A program made the translations under genes and the position numbers. From Saccharothrix obliqua (lineage in GTDB: Bacteria > Actinomycetota > Actinomycetes > Mycobacteriales > Pseudonocardiaceae), in NCBI RefSeq assembly GCF_019375475.1, contig NZ_JAHXGQ010000001.1, forward strand, positions 930,001 to 994,000: a stretch of 64,000 nucleotides of DNA, read 5' to 3'. Under the pieces are notes generated by a model. That model did not search any database, was not told the DNA's origin, and worked only from the letters and a program-made list of their open reading frames with translations. Shown one piece after another: positions 17,392 through 24,463 of this stretch. Numbering within the stretch: the stretch's first letter is position 1; the number at the start of each line of letters is the position of its first letter.

Positions 17392-18101
17392 GCGGCCCTC
17401 GGTCCCAGCACGTGGCGGGCGATGGCCAGGTCGAGCAGCATTCGCGGCCCCGCACCGCCGTGCAGCCGGATGTGCTCCAGCAGCAGCGCCAGGTCCAACG
17501 GCACCTCGACGCCCGTACCGGCGAGCAACGCGGCCCACCGCGCGAGCCGGGCGGCCGTCACGTGGTCGCGCCGCAGCAGGGCCCTGGTGACGCCGCGGGC
17601 CAGCGCCTGCCGCCCGCAGCGCACGGCCTCCACCACCGGTCCGCCCACACCGGGCAGCGCCAGCGAGGACAGCTGCGCGGCGCGGACCGACCAGCGCGGC
17701 CAGTCGTCGTGCGCGTCCAGCGGCGTGTTGTCCACCGGCACGGCCGGTTCGGCGGTGCCGACCAGCCGCGCCAGCAGCCTCGCCGTGGCCCAGTCCCGCC
17801 AGGCCCGCACCCGCTGTTCCGGCGTGACGGGCTCGATGACGGGCGGGAACACGGCGAACGAGTCGATGACGGACTCGGCGTCCCGCGGGTCCAGGGCGCG
17901 GCCGAGCAGGACCTGTGGCGCGAACAGGTCCGCGCCGATCAGCCGGGCCGCGCCGAGGACCGCGGTGGCGTCGGAGCGGGAGTCCACGCAGTCGGCCAGG
18001 CCGACTTCGCCGACCCCGTCCAGGGCGTCGAGGACGTGTCGTGCCAACGCGGTGGCCGCGTCAGCCAGCGACGTCCGCACCAGAGAACCGTCCGACTGCA
18101 C
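17388..18101 (-). CDS. Helical hypothetical protein, 237 aa, second gene of the peptide operon
   Basis: The GTG start at 18101 follows a GGGAGGGG ribosome site. The protein is Ala/Leu/Arg-rich and all-helical, without signal peptide, membrane segment or recognised motif. It has a Trp-rich middle (RVRAWRDWATARLLARLVG, then DWPRWSVRAAQLSSLALPG). It begins 30 bp after the 61-residue peptide gene and overlaps the next gene by 4 bp, so it is obligatorily co-expressed with both. The C-terminal half (about 140-237) has helix lengths like those of the following 301-residue protein, but I cannot demonstrate homology. Function unknown. Confidence 0.65.
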   Translation of the reverse strand: MQSDGSLVRTSLADAATALARHVLDALDGVGEVGLADCVDSRSDATAVLGAARLIGADLFAPQVLLGRALDPRDAESVIDSFAVFPPVIEPVTPEQRVRAWRDWATARLLARLVGTAEPAVPVDNTPLDAHDDWPRWSVRAAQLSSLALPGVGGPVVEAVRCGRQALARGVTRALLRRDHVTAARLARWAALLAGTGVEVPLDLALLLEHIRLHGGAGPRMLLDLAIARHVLGPRAA

Positions 18102-18131
18102 CGGACTCCCCTCCCGAATCGCCGGTCCGAC

Positions 18132-18317
18132 TCACTTGCCCTTCGGCTCCTCGGGGACCTTCGGCGAGGCGAGCAGGCCGAGCAGCAGCGCACCGACCGC
18201 CTGTGGCGAGTAGAGCGTCGCGTCGCTGACGACTTCCTCCGGCTCCGCCATCAGGGCGTCCAGGGCGGACGTCAGTTCCGGTGCCGCGGCCGGGCGGAGG
18301 GTGATCTGGCGGGACAT
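18132..18317 (-). CDS. Small peptide, 61 aa, candidate precursor peptide heading a four-gene operon
   Basis: The ATG at 18317 is preceded at ideal distance by a perfect GAGGAGG ribosome site. The peptide begins MSRQITLRP, has an acidic helical middle (ELTSALDALMAEPEEVV), then SDATLYSPQAVGALLLGLLAS and a charged tail PKVPEEPKGK. It has no signal peptide and no cysteine. A leader-like acidic N-terminal half, a Ser/Thr/hydrophobic patch and very strong translation signals at the head of an operon with two unknown proteins and a serine hydrolase are typical of ribosomally made, modified peptides. No known modifying enzyme (lanthionine synthetase, YcaO, radical SAM) is present, so this is an inference; it may simply be a small regulatory or structural protein. 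Confidence 0.65.
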   Translation of the reverse strand: MSRQITLRPAAAPELTSALDALMAEPEEVVSDATLYSPQAVGALLLGLLASPKVPEEPKGK

Positions 18318-18584
18318 GGGGCCTCCTCGAAATCGATGGTGATTCCCGGATCGGTTTGCTCTCCGGGCGCTGTGCGTGTTCTGGGGTTCGAGCCTGCACA
18401 ACGGTCCGATCATCCGTCGAAATTCGGTGGAATGCAGCACCCTTCACACTGACGAGTGAATTGCAGATCGCGTATTCCGATCTTCCCGGAGATCCGCATT
18501 TGCTGCGGTAAAGGAAGTTTTAGAAAGCGGCTGGGCGATCTATTCGTCTGCCGTAAGCGCAGGTGGGGAAGGGTGTGGGCGCTG

Positions 18585-18628
18585 GTGATCGAATTCGCGC
18601 CGAGTGGCGTTCGTGATCGAATTCGCGC
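18585..18628. repeat. Direct repeat of 16 bp, 28-bp period
   Basis: GTGATCGAATTCGCGC occurs exactly twice, at 18585-18600 and 18613-18628. Each unit contains the palindrome GAATTC. The 28-bp period is close to but not exactly two and a half helical turns. It may be a paired regulator site for the peptide operon. Confidence 0.6.
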
Positions 18629-18667
18629 GCTGGTGAACAGTACGTGCGAGGGCCCGGGAGACGCAGC

Positions 18668-18698
18668 AGCTCGGGAGCGCGGAGTGCGCTCCCGAGCT
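18668..18698 (-). terminator. Intrinsic-type terminator of the His-rich secreted protein gene
   Basis: A perfect 13-bp stem (AGCTCGGGAGCGC with its complement) and a 5-nt loop lie 20 bp beyond the stop codon at 18719. No long U tract follows, which is usual in high-GC actinomycetes. Confidence 0.7.
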
Positions 18699-18718
18699 TG
18701 ATCTCGTTTGCTCTGCGA

Positions 18719-19105
18719 TCACCCGTGGGAATGGCTCGACGTGTCGCTGTGGTACGCGCCCTGAGCGCCGGCGGCGTTCTGCGACTGGCCGAAGTGCGCG
18801 CCACTGCCGTGGTGGTGGTCGTCGCCGTCAGCGTGGTGGTGACCCCAACTGCCGTCGTGCGCCCACGAAGCTGTGTGGCTGCTTGCGGCACCGTTCGGGC
18901 CCGCGACGGAGATCAGTTCCTGGTAGGCCGAGCCACCGTGGCCGGAGCCCGCCGCGACCTCGAACAGCAGCGCGCCGTCAGGGCCCGCGGCCGTCGTGGA
19001 GTGCTGGAAGGCCGCGCCTTCACCGGCGGACGCGATGCCCGCGATACCGAGGGCGAGTGGCAACGACAGGGCACCGGCGGCAATCAGGCGAACGATCGTA
19101 CGCAT
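18719..19105 (-). CDS. Small secreted protein with a histidine-rich C-terminus
   Basis: The ATG at 19105 has a near-perfect AAGGAGG site five bases upstream and opens a classical signal peptide (MRTIVRLIAAGALSLPLALG, cleavage after ASA near residue 27). The mature protein is about 100 residues. It contains two similar Ala/Gly/His segments (AAGPDGALLFEVAAGSG and SVAGPNGAASSHTASW) and then a His/Asp cluster (HHHADGDDHHHGSGAH) and further His, Gly and Ser residues. The His-rich tail could bind zinc, copper or nickel. There are no cysteines. It is transcribed alone, with its own terminator. The family is not known to me. Confidence 0.75.
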   Translation of the reverse strand: MRTIVRLIAAGALSLPLALGIAGIASAGEGAAFQHSTTAAGPDGALLFEVAAGSGHGGSAYQELISVAGPNGAASSHTASWAHDGSWGHHHADGDDHHHGSGAHFGQSQNAAGAQGAYHSDTSSHSHG

Positions 19106-19346
19106 TGAACCTCCTTGGTAGTGGTTTGCCTTGCCGGGAGCCATGGTTAGTCGACCGACCCGGGCGACGCAGCAGGTGACGCCGTATCGGGTGAACCGTG
19201 TTTGACCAGGCGTTTTCGCCTGCCACCAGCGGAAACTACGGCGTGTGCCGAGGAAGCCCTGCGTGTGAGTGACGTGTTTCCCCTTCTGCACCAACGGTTT
19301 GCCGAAGGGCTTTCAGCTCGTGCCCTGGCAGGGGGCCCGCCGGTCT

Positions 19347-20333
19347 TCAGTGGACGGTCGCCTGGCGCAGCGCGGTTTCCACCAGCGCGTCGACCAGCGC
19401 CGGGTAGTCCAGCCCCGCCGCCCGCCACATCCTCGGGTACTGCGACGCGGTGGTGAAGCCCGGCATCGTGTTCACCTCGTTGACCACCGGCTCGTCGCCG
19501 TCGCCCAGCAGGAAGTCCACCCGCAGCAGGCCGCGGCAGCCCAGCACGCGGAACGCCCGCACGGCCAGGTCGCGCAGGTGCGCGGCGACGTGGTCGGGCA
19601 GCACGGCGGGCACGGTGAACACCGCGGCCCGGTCGGTGTACTTCGCCGCGAAGTCGAAAAAGCCCCGCCCTTCGACCCCGATTTCCAGCGGTGGGCCGGC
19701 GACCAGCTCACCGCTCGGCAGCTCCAACACCCCGACGTCGATCTCCCGACCCGGAACGGCCCGTTCCACCAGCACTTTGCCGTCCGCCTGCCGGGCGCGG
19801 CGCACCGCGGCGCCCAACTCGCCCCACGAATCCACTTTGGACACGCCCACGCTCGAACCGGCGCGGGCCGGTTTGACGAACACCGGCAAACCCAGGACCG
19901 CGCGCCGGTGCGCCGGCACGGAATCGTCCGGCGCGTGCAGCACTTCGCCGTCCGCCACCGCCATTCCGTTGGCGGAGAGAAGCTTCTTGGTGTACTCCTT
20001 GTCCATGCCGACGGCGCTTGCCAGGACGCCGTTGCCGACGAACGGGATGCCCGCCGACTGAAGGGCCGCCTGCACCGTCCCGTCCTCGCCGTACGGGCCG
20101 TGCAGCACCGGGAACGCCACGTCGACCGCGCGAAGCGCCTCCAGGGCGGCGAAAACACCCAACGAGCGGTCGCCGACGCGCCAGCGGCCGTCCCGGTCTA
20201 TCTCGACGGGGACGGCGTCGTAGCGCGCGGGGTCGAGGGCGGCCAGCACGCTCTCCGCCGACCGGCGGGACACCTCGTGCTCGCCGCTGCGACCACCGAA
20301 CAGGACCGCGATCGTCACGCGCGGGTCAGCCAC
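19347..20333 (-). CDS. ddl: D-alanine--D-alanine ligase family enzyme
   Basis: ATP-grasp ligase joining two D-amino acids for peptidoglycan precursors. Visible motifs: [12 protein letters not shown] at the N-terminus, [11 protein letters not shown], the ATP-grasp [14 protein letters not shown], the omega loop FFDFAAKY and the metal site [10 protein letters not shown]. The omega loop is of the D-Ala:D-Ala type (xAKY) and lacks the His of D-Ala:D-Lac ligases; a Phe replaces the tyrosine often found in FYDYxAKY. I chose the GTG at 20333, overlapping the racemase stop by 8 bp; a GTG at 20318 is an alternative. Being paired with a racemase and a VanRS-like regulator, it is probably a second, inducible ligase for antibiotic resistance rather than the housekeeping copy. 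Confidence 0.9.
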   Translation of the reverse strand: MADPRVTIAVLFGGRSGEHEVSRRSAESVLAALDPARYDAVPVEIDRDGRWRVGDRSLGVFAALEALRAVDVAFPVLHGPYGEDGTVQAALQSAGIPFVGNGVLASAVGMDKEYTKKLLSANGMAVADGEVLHAPDDSVPAHRRAVLGLPVFVKPARAGSSVGVSKVDSWGELGAAVRRARQADGKVLVERAVPGREIDVGVLELPSGELVAGPPLEIGVEGRGFFDFAAKYTDRAAVFTVPAVLPDHVAAHLRDLAVRAFRVLGCRGLLRVDFLLGDGDEPVVNEVNTMPGFTTASQYPRMWRAAGLDYPALVDALVETALRQATVH

Positions 20334-21462
20334 GGGCCACGCCCCGGTAGCGGCGGGGCACGCGGGCACCGATGCGGGTCAGCACCTCGTGCGGGTTCGT
20401 GCGTGCCCACCGGGCCCAGTCGAGGACCGTGGGCTCGCCGCGGTCGCCGGGACCGAACAGGACCACCTCGTCGCCGATGTCGGCCCGGCCGTCGCCGACG
20501 TCGACCACGAACTGGTCCATGCTGACCGAACCGGCCACCGGGTGGCGTGCCCCGTTCACCCACACCTCGGCGCCGACGGCCGCGCGTGGCACGCCGTCCG
20601 CGAAGCCCAGCGGCACCAGGGCGAGCGTGCCCGCCACGCGGGTCGCGTAGCGGTGGCCGTAGGAGACGCCGGTGCCCGCCGGCACCTGCTTCGCGTTGAC
20701 GACCTCGGCGCGCAACGTCATGGCCGGGCGCAGGCCGAACGACCGGTCGGGCAGCGGTTCGACGCCGTAGCTCGCGATACCCGCGCGCACGAGGTCGTAG
20801 TGGGTGTCGGGGCGGTCCAGCGCCGCCGCCGAGTTCGCCAGGTGCCGCAGCTCCGGGTCGAGCCCCGCGGCGCGGGCCACGCGCACCAGGCGGTCGAACA
20901 GGCGGGCCTGGTCGGCCACCGCCGGGTGGCCGGGCTGGTCGGCGTGCGACAGGTGCGACCAGACGCCCCGCACCCGCACCTGCCCGAGCAGTTCACGCCG
21001 GCGTGCCTCCGCGACCAGCTCGTCCCAGTCGCGGGGCGTCGCCCCGTTGCGTGACAGGCCGGTGTCCGCCTTGAGGTGCACCGCGGCCCGCGTCGCGAGC
21101 CGGGCGGCGTCCTCGGCGACGGAGCGCAGGTGCGGCACCGACGACACCGCGACGTCCACGTCGGCCGCGATCACCGCGCGGAAGTCGTGGCCCGGTCCGG
21201 TGAGCCAGCACAGGACGGGGGTGGTGAGCCCGGCGTCACGCATCTCCAACGCCTCCGCGCACGACGTGACGCCCAGCCACGTCGCACCGGCGGTCACGGC
21301 GGCGCGTGCCACCCGCACGCCGCCGTGGCCGAAGCCGTCGGCCTTCACCACGGCCATCACGTGCGCGTCGGTGTGGCGGCCGATCAACGCCACGTTGCCC
21401 GACACGGCGGTCAGGTCGACGTGCGCCTCCGCCACCGCGGTGACGGCGTGCTCCACGTACAA
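20326..21462 (-). CDS. alr: Alanine racemase family protein (PLP)
   Basis: A fold-III PLP racemase of 378 residues. The PLP lysine lies in [12 protein letters not shown] (usually AYGHG; here Phe), and the second-domain catalytic tyrosine region is VSYGHRY followed by [12 protein letters not shown] and [10 protein letters not shown]. It supplies D-alanine (or, in some resistance clusters, D-serine) to the ligase encoded immediately downstream with an 8-bp overlap. The TTG at 21462 is five bases from AGGAGG; a GTG at 21456 is also possible. A hairpin overlaps the ribosome site region and an operator-like repeat lies about 70 bp upstream. It lacks the membrane domain of VanT-type serine racemases, so the true substrate is open. 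Confidence 0.88.
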   Translation of the reverse strand: MYVEHAVTAVAEAHVDLTAVSGNVALIGRHTDAHVMAVVKADGFGHGGVRVARAAVTAGATWLGVTSCAEALEMRDAGLTTPVLCWLTGPGHDFRAVIAADVDVAVSSVPHLRSVAEDAARLATRAAVHLKADTGLSRNGATPRDWDELVAEARRRELLGQVRVRGVWSHLSHADQPGHPAVADQARLFDRLVRVARAAGLDPELRHLANSAAALDRPDTHYDLVRAGIASYGVEPLPDRSFGLRPAMTLRAEVVNAKQVPAGTGVSYGHRYATRVAGTLALVPLGFADGVPRAAVGAEVWVNGARHPVAGSVSMDQFVVDVGDGRADIGDEVVLFGPGDRGEPTVLDWARWARTNPHEVLTRIGARVPRRYRGVARG

Positions 21463-21470
21463 GTGATCCT

Positions 21471-21502
21471 CCTCGGTGGGACGGTCGATCGCCCCACCGA
21501 GG
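21471..21502 (-). promoter_or_regulatory. Leader hairpin touching the racemase ribosome binding site
   Basis: On the minus strand CCTCGGTGGG pairs perfectly with CCCACCGAGG across a 12-nt loop. The 3' arm runs into the AGGAGG ribosome site of the racemase gene. It could mask translation initiation, or act as an attenuator between the sensor kinase and racemase genes. Confidence 0.5.
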
Positions 21503-21527
21503 CTGCCCCGGCGATGTGCGCGGGTGG

Positions 21528-21542
21528 TGACAGGTCTGTGAC
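21528..21542. promoter_or_regulatory. Operator-like direct repeat upstream of alr-ddl
   Basis: TGACAG-N3-TGTGAC, that is, two TGAC half-sites 11 bp apart as expected for an OmpR-type regulator dimer. It lies 66-80 bp upstream of the racemase start. The same motif with the same spacing and orientation occurs upstream of the M15 peptidase gene (24265). Confidence 0.5.
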
Positions 21543-21544
21543 GG

Positions 21545-22954
21545 TCACCCGACTTCGCCGCGCGGCACGGTCAGCGTGAACACCGCGCCGCCGTCGTGGG
21601 CGACCTCCAGCCGGCCGCCGTGCAGCCGGGTGTTCTCCCGCGCGATGGCCAGCCCGAGCCCGCTGCCGCCGGTCTGGCTGCGGGCGTGGTCGCCACGCAC
21701 GAAGCGGTCGAAGACGTGCGGCGCCAGCTCGGCGGGCAGGCCGGGCCCGGAGTCGGCGACGACCACCCGCACCCGCGCCGGGTCCGTGCCGTCGACGGTC
21801 ACGGTGATCGGGAACGCGCCGTGCCGCACGGCGTTGCTCACCAGGTTGCGGACGACGGTGTGCAGGCGGCGCGGGTCGCCGACCACCACGGGGTCGCCGA
21901 GGTGGCGCACCGGGAGGTCCGCGCCCGGCGCGCTCAGCTCGACGGCGTCCGCCGCCAGCGCCGCCAGGTCCACGACCTCGGGCCGGAACTCGGCCGCGCC
22001 CGCGTCGAACCGCGACATCTCCAGCAGGTCCTCGACCAGCGCGCTCAACCGCCGCGCCTGGGCGCCGAGCAGTTCCGCCGACCGCGCCCGGTCCGCGGCC
22101 TCCGGGCTGTGCAGGCCGTCCGCGGCGGCGATCATGGACGCCACCGGGGTGCGCAGGTCGTGCGCCACGTCGGCGACGAAGCGCCGCTGCTGCTGGTCCT
22201 TCTGGCGCAACTGCTCGATGGACTCACCGAGGCGGTGCGCCATCGCGTTGAACGAGTCCGCGAGGTCGGCCAGCTCGTCGCGGCCACGCACGGGCAGCCT
22301 GGTGGTGAGGTCGCCGCCGCCGAGCCGGCGCGCGGCGAGGGCGGCCGTGCGCACCCGGCGCTGGACGCCCCGTGCCGCCAGCACGCCCAGCGCGCCGCCG
22401 AGCAACGAGATCAGCACGGCCACGACGGCGAGCCGGGAGCGCAGCGTCGCGAGTTCGTCGTCGATGCCGCGCGTGCTGTAGAACTCGGCCAGCAGCAGGC
22501 CCGGCTCCACCTCGCCGACGATGGCGAGCTGCCGCCCGTTCGGCGTGTCGATCTCGTAGGACGGCACGCGCCGCGCGAGTGCTTCGTCCACTGTGGACAC
22601 CGGGATCGGGCCGGGCGCGGTGCCGGCGACCGGGACGTACGCACCGTCCCGCGCGGTCGACACCGGGCCGGACGTGGGCGTGAGGTTGACCAGCGCCCAG
22701 GTGAGGCCGAGCCGGGCGCTCATGTACTCGGCCACCCCCGACACGTGCGTGTCGAACTCCGCCGAGCGCACGAGGAACTGGTGCGCCTGCTGGACGTCCG
22801 AGTCGAACCCGGCGCGGGCGGAGGCGGCGAACCGGTCCCTGGTCGTGCTCTCCTGGAGGTGGTAGGTGGTCAGCGCCATGGCGACGGTGGTGACCACGGT
22901 GACCAGCGCCACGGTCAGCACGACGGCCGCCCGCAGGCCGGGCTGCCAGGTCAC
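21545..22954 (-). CDS. Sensor histidine kinase (VanS-like position)
   Basis: A 469-residue membrane sensor kinase. A first membrane helix (about residues 8-30) and a second (about 170-195) enclose a roughly 140-residue extracellular sensor domain. Then follow a HAMP linker (RRLGGGDLTTRLPV), a dimerisation/phosphoacceptor helix with VAHDLRTPVASM and an ATPase domain with NLVSNAVRHG, DSGPGLP and GGSGLGLAI. The GTG start overlaps the regulator stop by 4 bp. It is probably the partner of that regulator, detecting a cell-wall antibiotic or wall damage. The sensor domain shows no signature that identifies a ligand. Confidence 0.9.
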   Translation of the reverse strand: MTWQPGLRAAVVLTVALVTVVTTVAMALTTYHLQESTTRDRFAASARAGFDSDVQQAHQFLVRSAEFDTHVSGVAEYMSARLGLTWALVNLTPTSGPVSTARDGAYVPVAGTAPGPIPVSTVDEALARRVPSYEIDTPNGRQLAIVGEVEPGLLLAEFYSTRGIDDELATLRSRLAVVAVLISLLGGALGVLAARGVQRRVRTAALAARRLGGGDLTTRLPVRGRDELADLADSFNAMAHRLGESIEQLRQKDQQQRRFVADVAHDLRTPVASMIAAADGLHSPEAADRARSAELLGAQARRLSALVEDLLEMSRFDAGAAEFRPEVVDLAALAADAVELSAPGADLPVRHLGDPVVVGDPRRLHTVVRNLVSNAVRHGAFPITVTVDGTDPARVRVVVADSGPGLPAELAPHVFDRFVRGDHARSQTGGSGLGLAIARENTRLHGGRLEVAHDGGAVFTLTVPRGEVG

Positions 22955-23640
22955 GGCTTGACCAGGCGGTACCCGAAGCCGCGGACGGTGCGCAGCAGCG
23001 TCGGGTTGGCGGGCTCCGGCTCGATCTTCGCCCGCAGCCGGGCCACCGCCGCGTCCACCAGGCGCGAGTCGCCGGCGTACCCGTAGTCCCAGACCCGCCG
23101 CAGCAGCGCCTGCCGGCTCAGCACCTGGCCCGCGTGCTCGACGAACTCGATCAGCAGCCGGATCTCCGTGGAGGTGAGGCTCAGCTCCCGCCCGGCCCTG
23201 GTCACCGTCATGGCGACGGTGTCCAGCTCCAGGTCGCCGACCACGTGCACGTCGTGGCGCGGCGGCAGCGCGGGCACGGCGCGCCGCAGGATCGCCTTGA
23301 CCCGCGCGTCGAGCACGCGTGGCTCGACCGGCTTCACCACGTAGTCGTCGGCGCCGCACTCCAGGCCCACGACCACGTCCACCGCGTCACCGCGGGCGGT
23401 CAGCAGGATCAGCGGGACGGCCTCGCTCGCGCGGACCCGGCGGCACACCTCGAAGCCGTCCACGCCGGGCAGCATCACGTCCAGCAGCACCAGGTCGGTC
23501 GGCACCCGCCGGTCGAGCAGGTGCTCCAGCGCCTGCTCACCGGTCGCCGCCACCGCGACCTCGTGCCCCAGCCCGCGCAACGCGCGGGACAGCGCCTCGG
23601 CCAGCACCGAGTCGTCCTCGACGAGCAGCAACCGCGACAC
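22951..23640 (-). CDS. OmpR/PhoB-family response regulator (VanR-like position)
   Basis: A 229-residue two-domain regulator. The receiver domain has the acidic pocket VEDD, the phosphoacceptor in LLDVMLPGVDG, the conserved Thr in LLTARG and Lys in VVKPVE. The winged-helix output domain has LTSTEIRLLIEFVEHAGQ, SRLVDAAVARLRAKIE and LRTVRGFGYRL. The start is the GTG at 23640, with GAGGAG upstream. It lies 53 bp downstream of the M15 peptidase and overlaps the sensor kinase by 4 bp. Direct repeats of the type used by OmpR-like regulators occur upstream of both the peptidase and racemase genes and are good candidates for its targets. Confidence 0.93.
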   Translation of the reverse strand: MSRLLLVEDDSVLAEALSRALRGLGHEVAVAATGEQALEHLLDRRVPTDLVLLDVMLPGVDGFEVCRRVRASEAVPLILLTARGDAVDVVVGLECGADDYVVKPVEPRVLDARVKAILRRAVPALPPRHDVHVVGDLELDTVAMTVTRAGRELSLTSTEIRLLIEFVEHAGQVLSRQALLRRVWDYGYAGDSRLVDAAVARLRAKIEPEPANPTLLRTVRGFGYRLVKP

Positions 23641-23693
23641 TGGTAGGGCTCCTCGTTCGTAGCACGGCCGTCCGGACAACGGTATACCAGCGG

Positions 23694-24218
23694 TTACGCC
23701 GATCGGCGCATGGCGGGGTGCGGCAGCCGCGGCCGGTCACCCGGCTCCGGCAGGTGCTCGAAGTGCCACCACTCGTTGTCGTAGACGCGGAACAACCCGT
23801 AACGCGCCCCGTGCCGCTCCAGCCAGCGAGCGCCCTCGACCGGCCGGACGTCCAAGGCCGTGCCCAGCACGTGACTCGACTCCTCCGGCGGCAGCACCCA
23901 GCGGCGGGCCTCCGCCTCCGACCCGAGCCGCCGCACCTCGGCGAGGAACAGCCGCTGCTGCTCCTCGGCGTCCCGGTGGCCGGAGGTCAGCCCGATCAGC
24001 ACGCCGTCACCCCACAGCGCGTCCGTGCGTGCTTCGGTGAAACGGGCACGCGTGGTGGCGTCCAGGCCGGTCAGGTCCTCGTGCGGGAAGCGTGCCGCCA
24101 ACGCCCACTGGGCTGCGGTCCGCCGGGCGTCGCGGGGTGAGCGGAGGAACGCGACGGGCAGCAGGGTGCGGGCGAGCAGTCGGGTGGCGTGGTGGAGGAC
24201 GCGATCGCGGGTGTTCAT
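23694..24218 (-). CDS. M15-family D,D-peptidase (VanY/VanX-like)
   Basis: A 174-residue zinc peptidase. The metal motif SSHVLGTALD fits SxHxxGxxxD, and NEWWHFE supplies the catalytic Glu and third ligand. The E-W-W-H order is as I recall for VanX-type dipeptidases, while the overall layout (LTSGHRDAEEQQRLF, then GARYGLFRV) is more VanY-like. There is no clear signal peptide or membrane anchor, which favours a cytoplasmic VanX/VanXY-like role. It would hydrolyse D-Ala-D-Ala in dipeptides or stem peptides. It is the first gene of the leftward regulator-kinase unit. The ATG at 24218 is preceded by the operator-like repeats; the frame extends upstream without a ribosome site. Confidence 0.85.
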   Translation of the reverse strand: MNTRDRVLHHATRLLARTLLPVAFLRSPRDARRTAAQWALAARFPHEDLTGLDATTRARFTEARTDALWGDGVLIGLTSGHRDAEEQQRLFLAEVRRLGSEAEARRWVLPPEESSHVLGTALDVRPVEGARWLERHGARYGLFRVYDNEWWHFEHLPEPGDRPRLPHPAMRRSA

Positions 24219-24264
24219 GGACCCCACGTTCGACGGCGACTGTGCGCCCGCGTTCGCAGGTCGA

Positions 24265-24289
24265 TGACAGCCGTGTGACCAACTGTGAC
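24265..24289. promoter_or_regulatory. Operator-like direct repeats upstream of the peptidase-regulator-kinase operon
   Basis: TGACAG-N3-TGTGAC followed four bases later by a third TGTGAC. It lies 47-71 bp upstream of the peptidase ATG. It is identical in consensus, spacing and orientation to the element before the racemase gene, consistent with both units being controlled by the same response regulator. Confidence 0.5.
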
Positions 24290-24328
24290 CGGTGCGCACG
24301 CGTTCGGGCTCGTGAGCGGCATACGTGC

Positions 24329-24349
24329 TGTTCGGGACAGTTCCGAACA
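24329..24349. promoter_or_regulatory. Perfect spaced palindrome in a divergent intergenic region
   Basis: TGTTCGG-N7-CCGAACA, between the leftward peptidase gene and the rightward Val/Pro/Glu-rich protein gene. It has the size and symmetry of a homodimeric repressor site. The regulator is unknown. Confidence 0.4.
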
Positions 24350-24463
24350 CCGCGATCACGCCCCACGCCGGCGGCGGAAGCGGTTGCCTTCTCGGCGACC
24401 CCACCGCCACTTCCCAGGGTGGTTCGTGCCCGGTGGCGGTGTGGGGGGAAGGATGTCGGACTG

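Larger units (their letters stand above)
18318..18718. other. 401-bp intergenic region upstream of the peptide operon
   Basis: No convincing gene. It should hold the promoter of the leftward peptide operon and the terminator of the leftward His-rich secreted protein gene. It also contains a direct repeat of GTGATCGAATTCGCGC (18585 and 18613). The stretch 18440-18560 is clearly less GC-rich than its surroundings, as expected for a promoter region. Confidence 0.5.

Noticed and set aside
18378-18400. GGTTCGAGCC, resembling a tRNA T-arm
   Set aside because: No matching acceptor, D or anticodon stems are found within the right distance on either strand.
19347-20333. VanA/VanB-type D-Ala-D-Lac ligase
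   Set aside because: The omega loop has the AKY pattern and lacks the diagnostic histidine region; no vanH dehydrogenase is present.
24092-24463. N-terminal extension of the Val/Pro/Glu-rich protein
   Set aside because: The upstream frame crosses the divergent operator region and lacks a ribosome site; the ATG at 24464 directly precedes the membrane helix.
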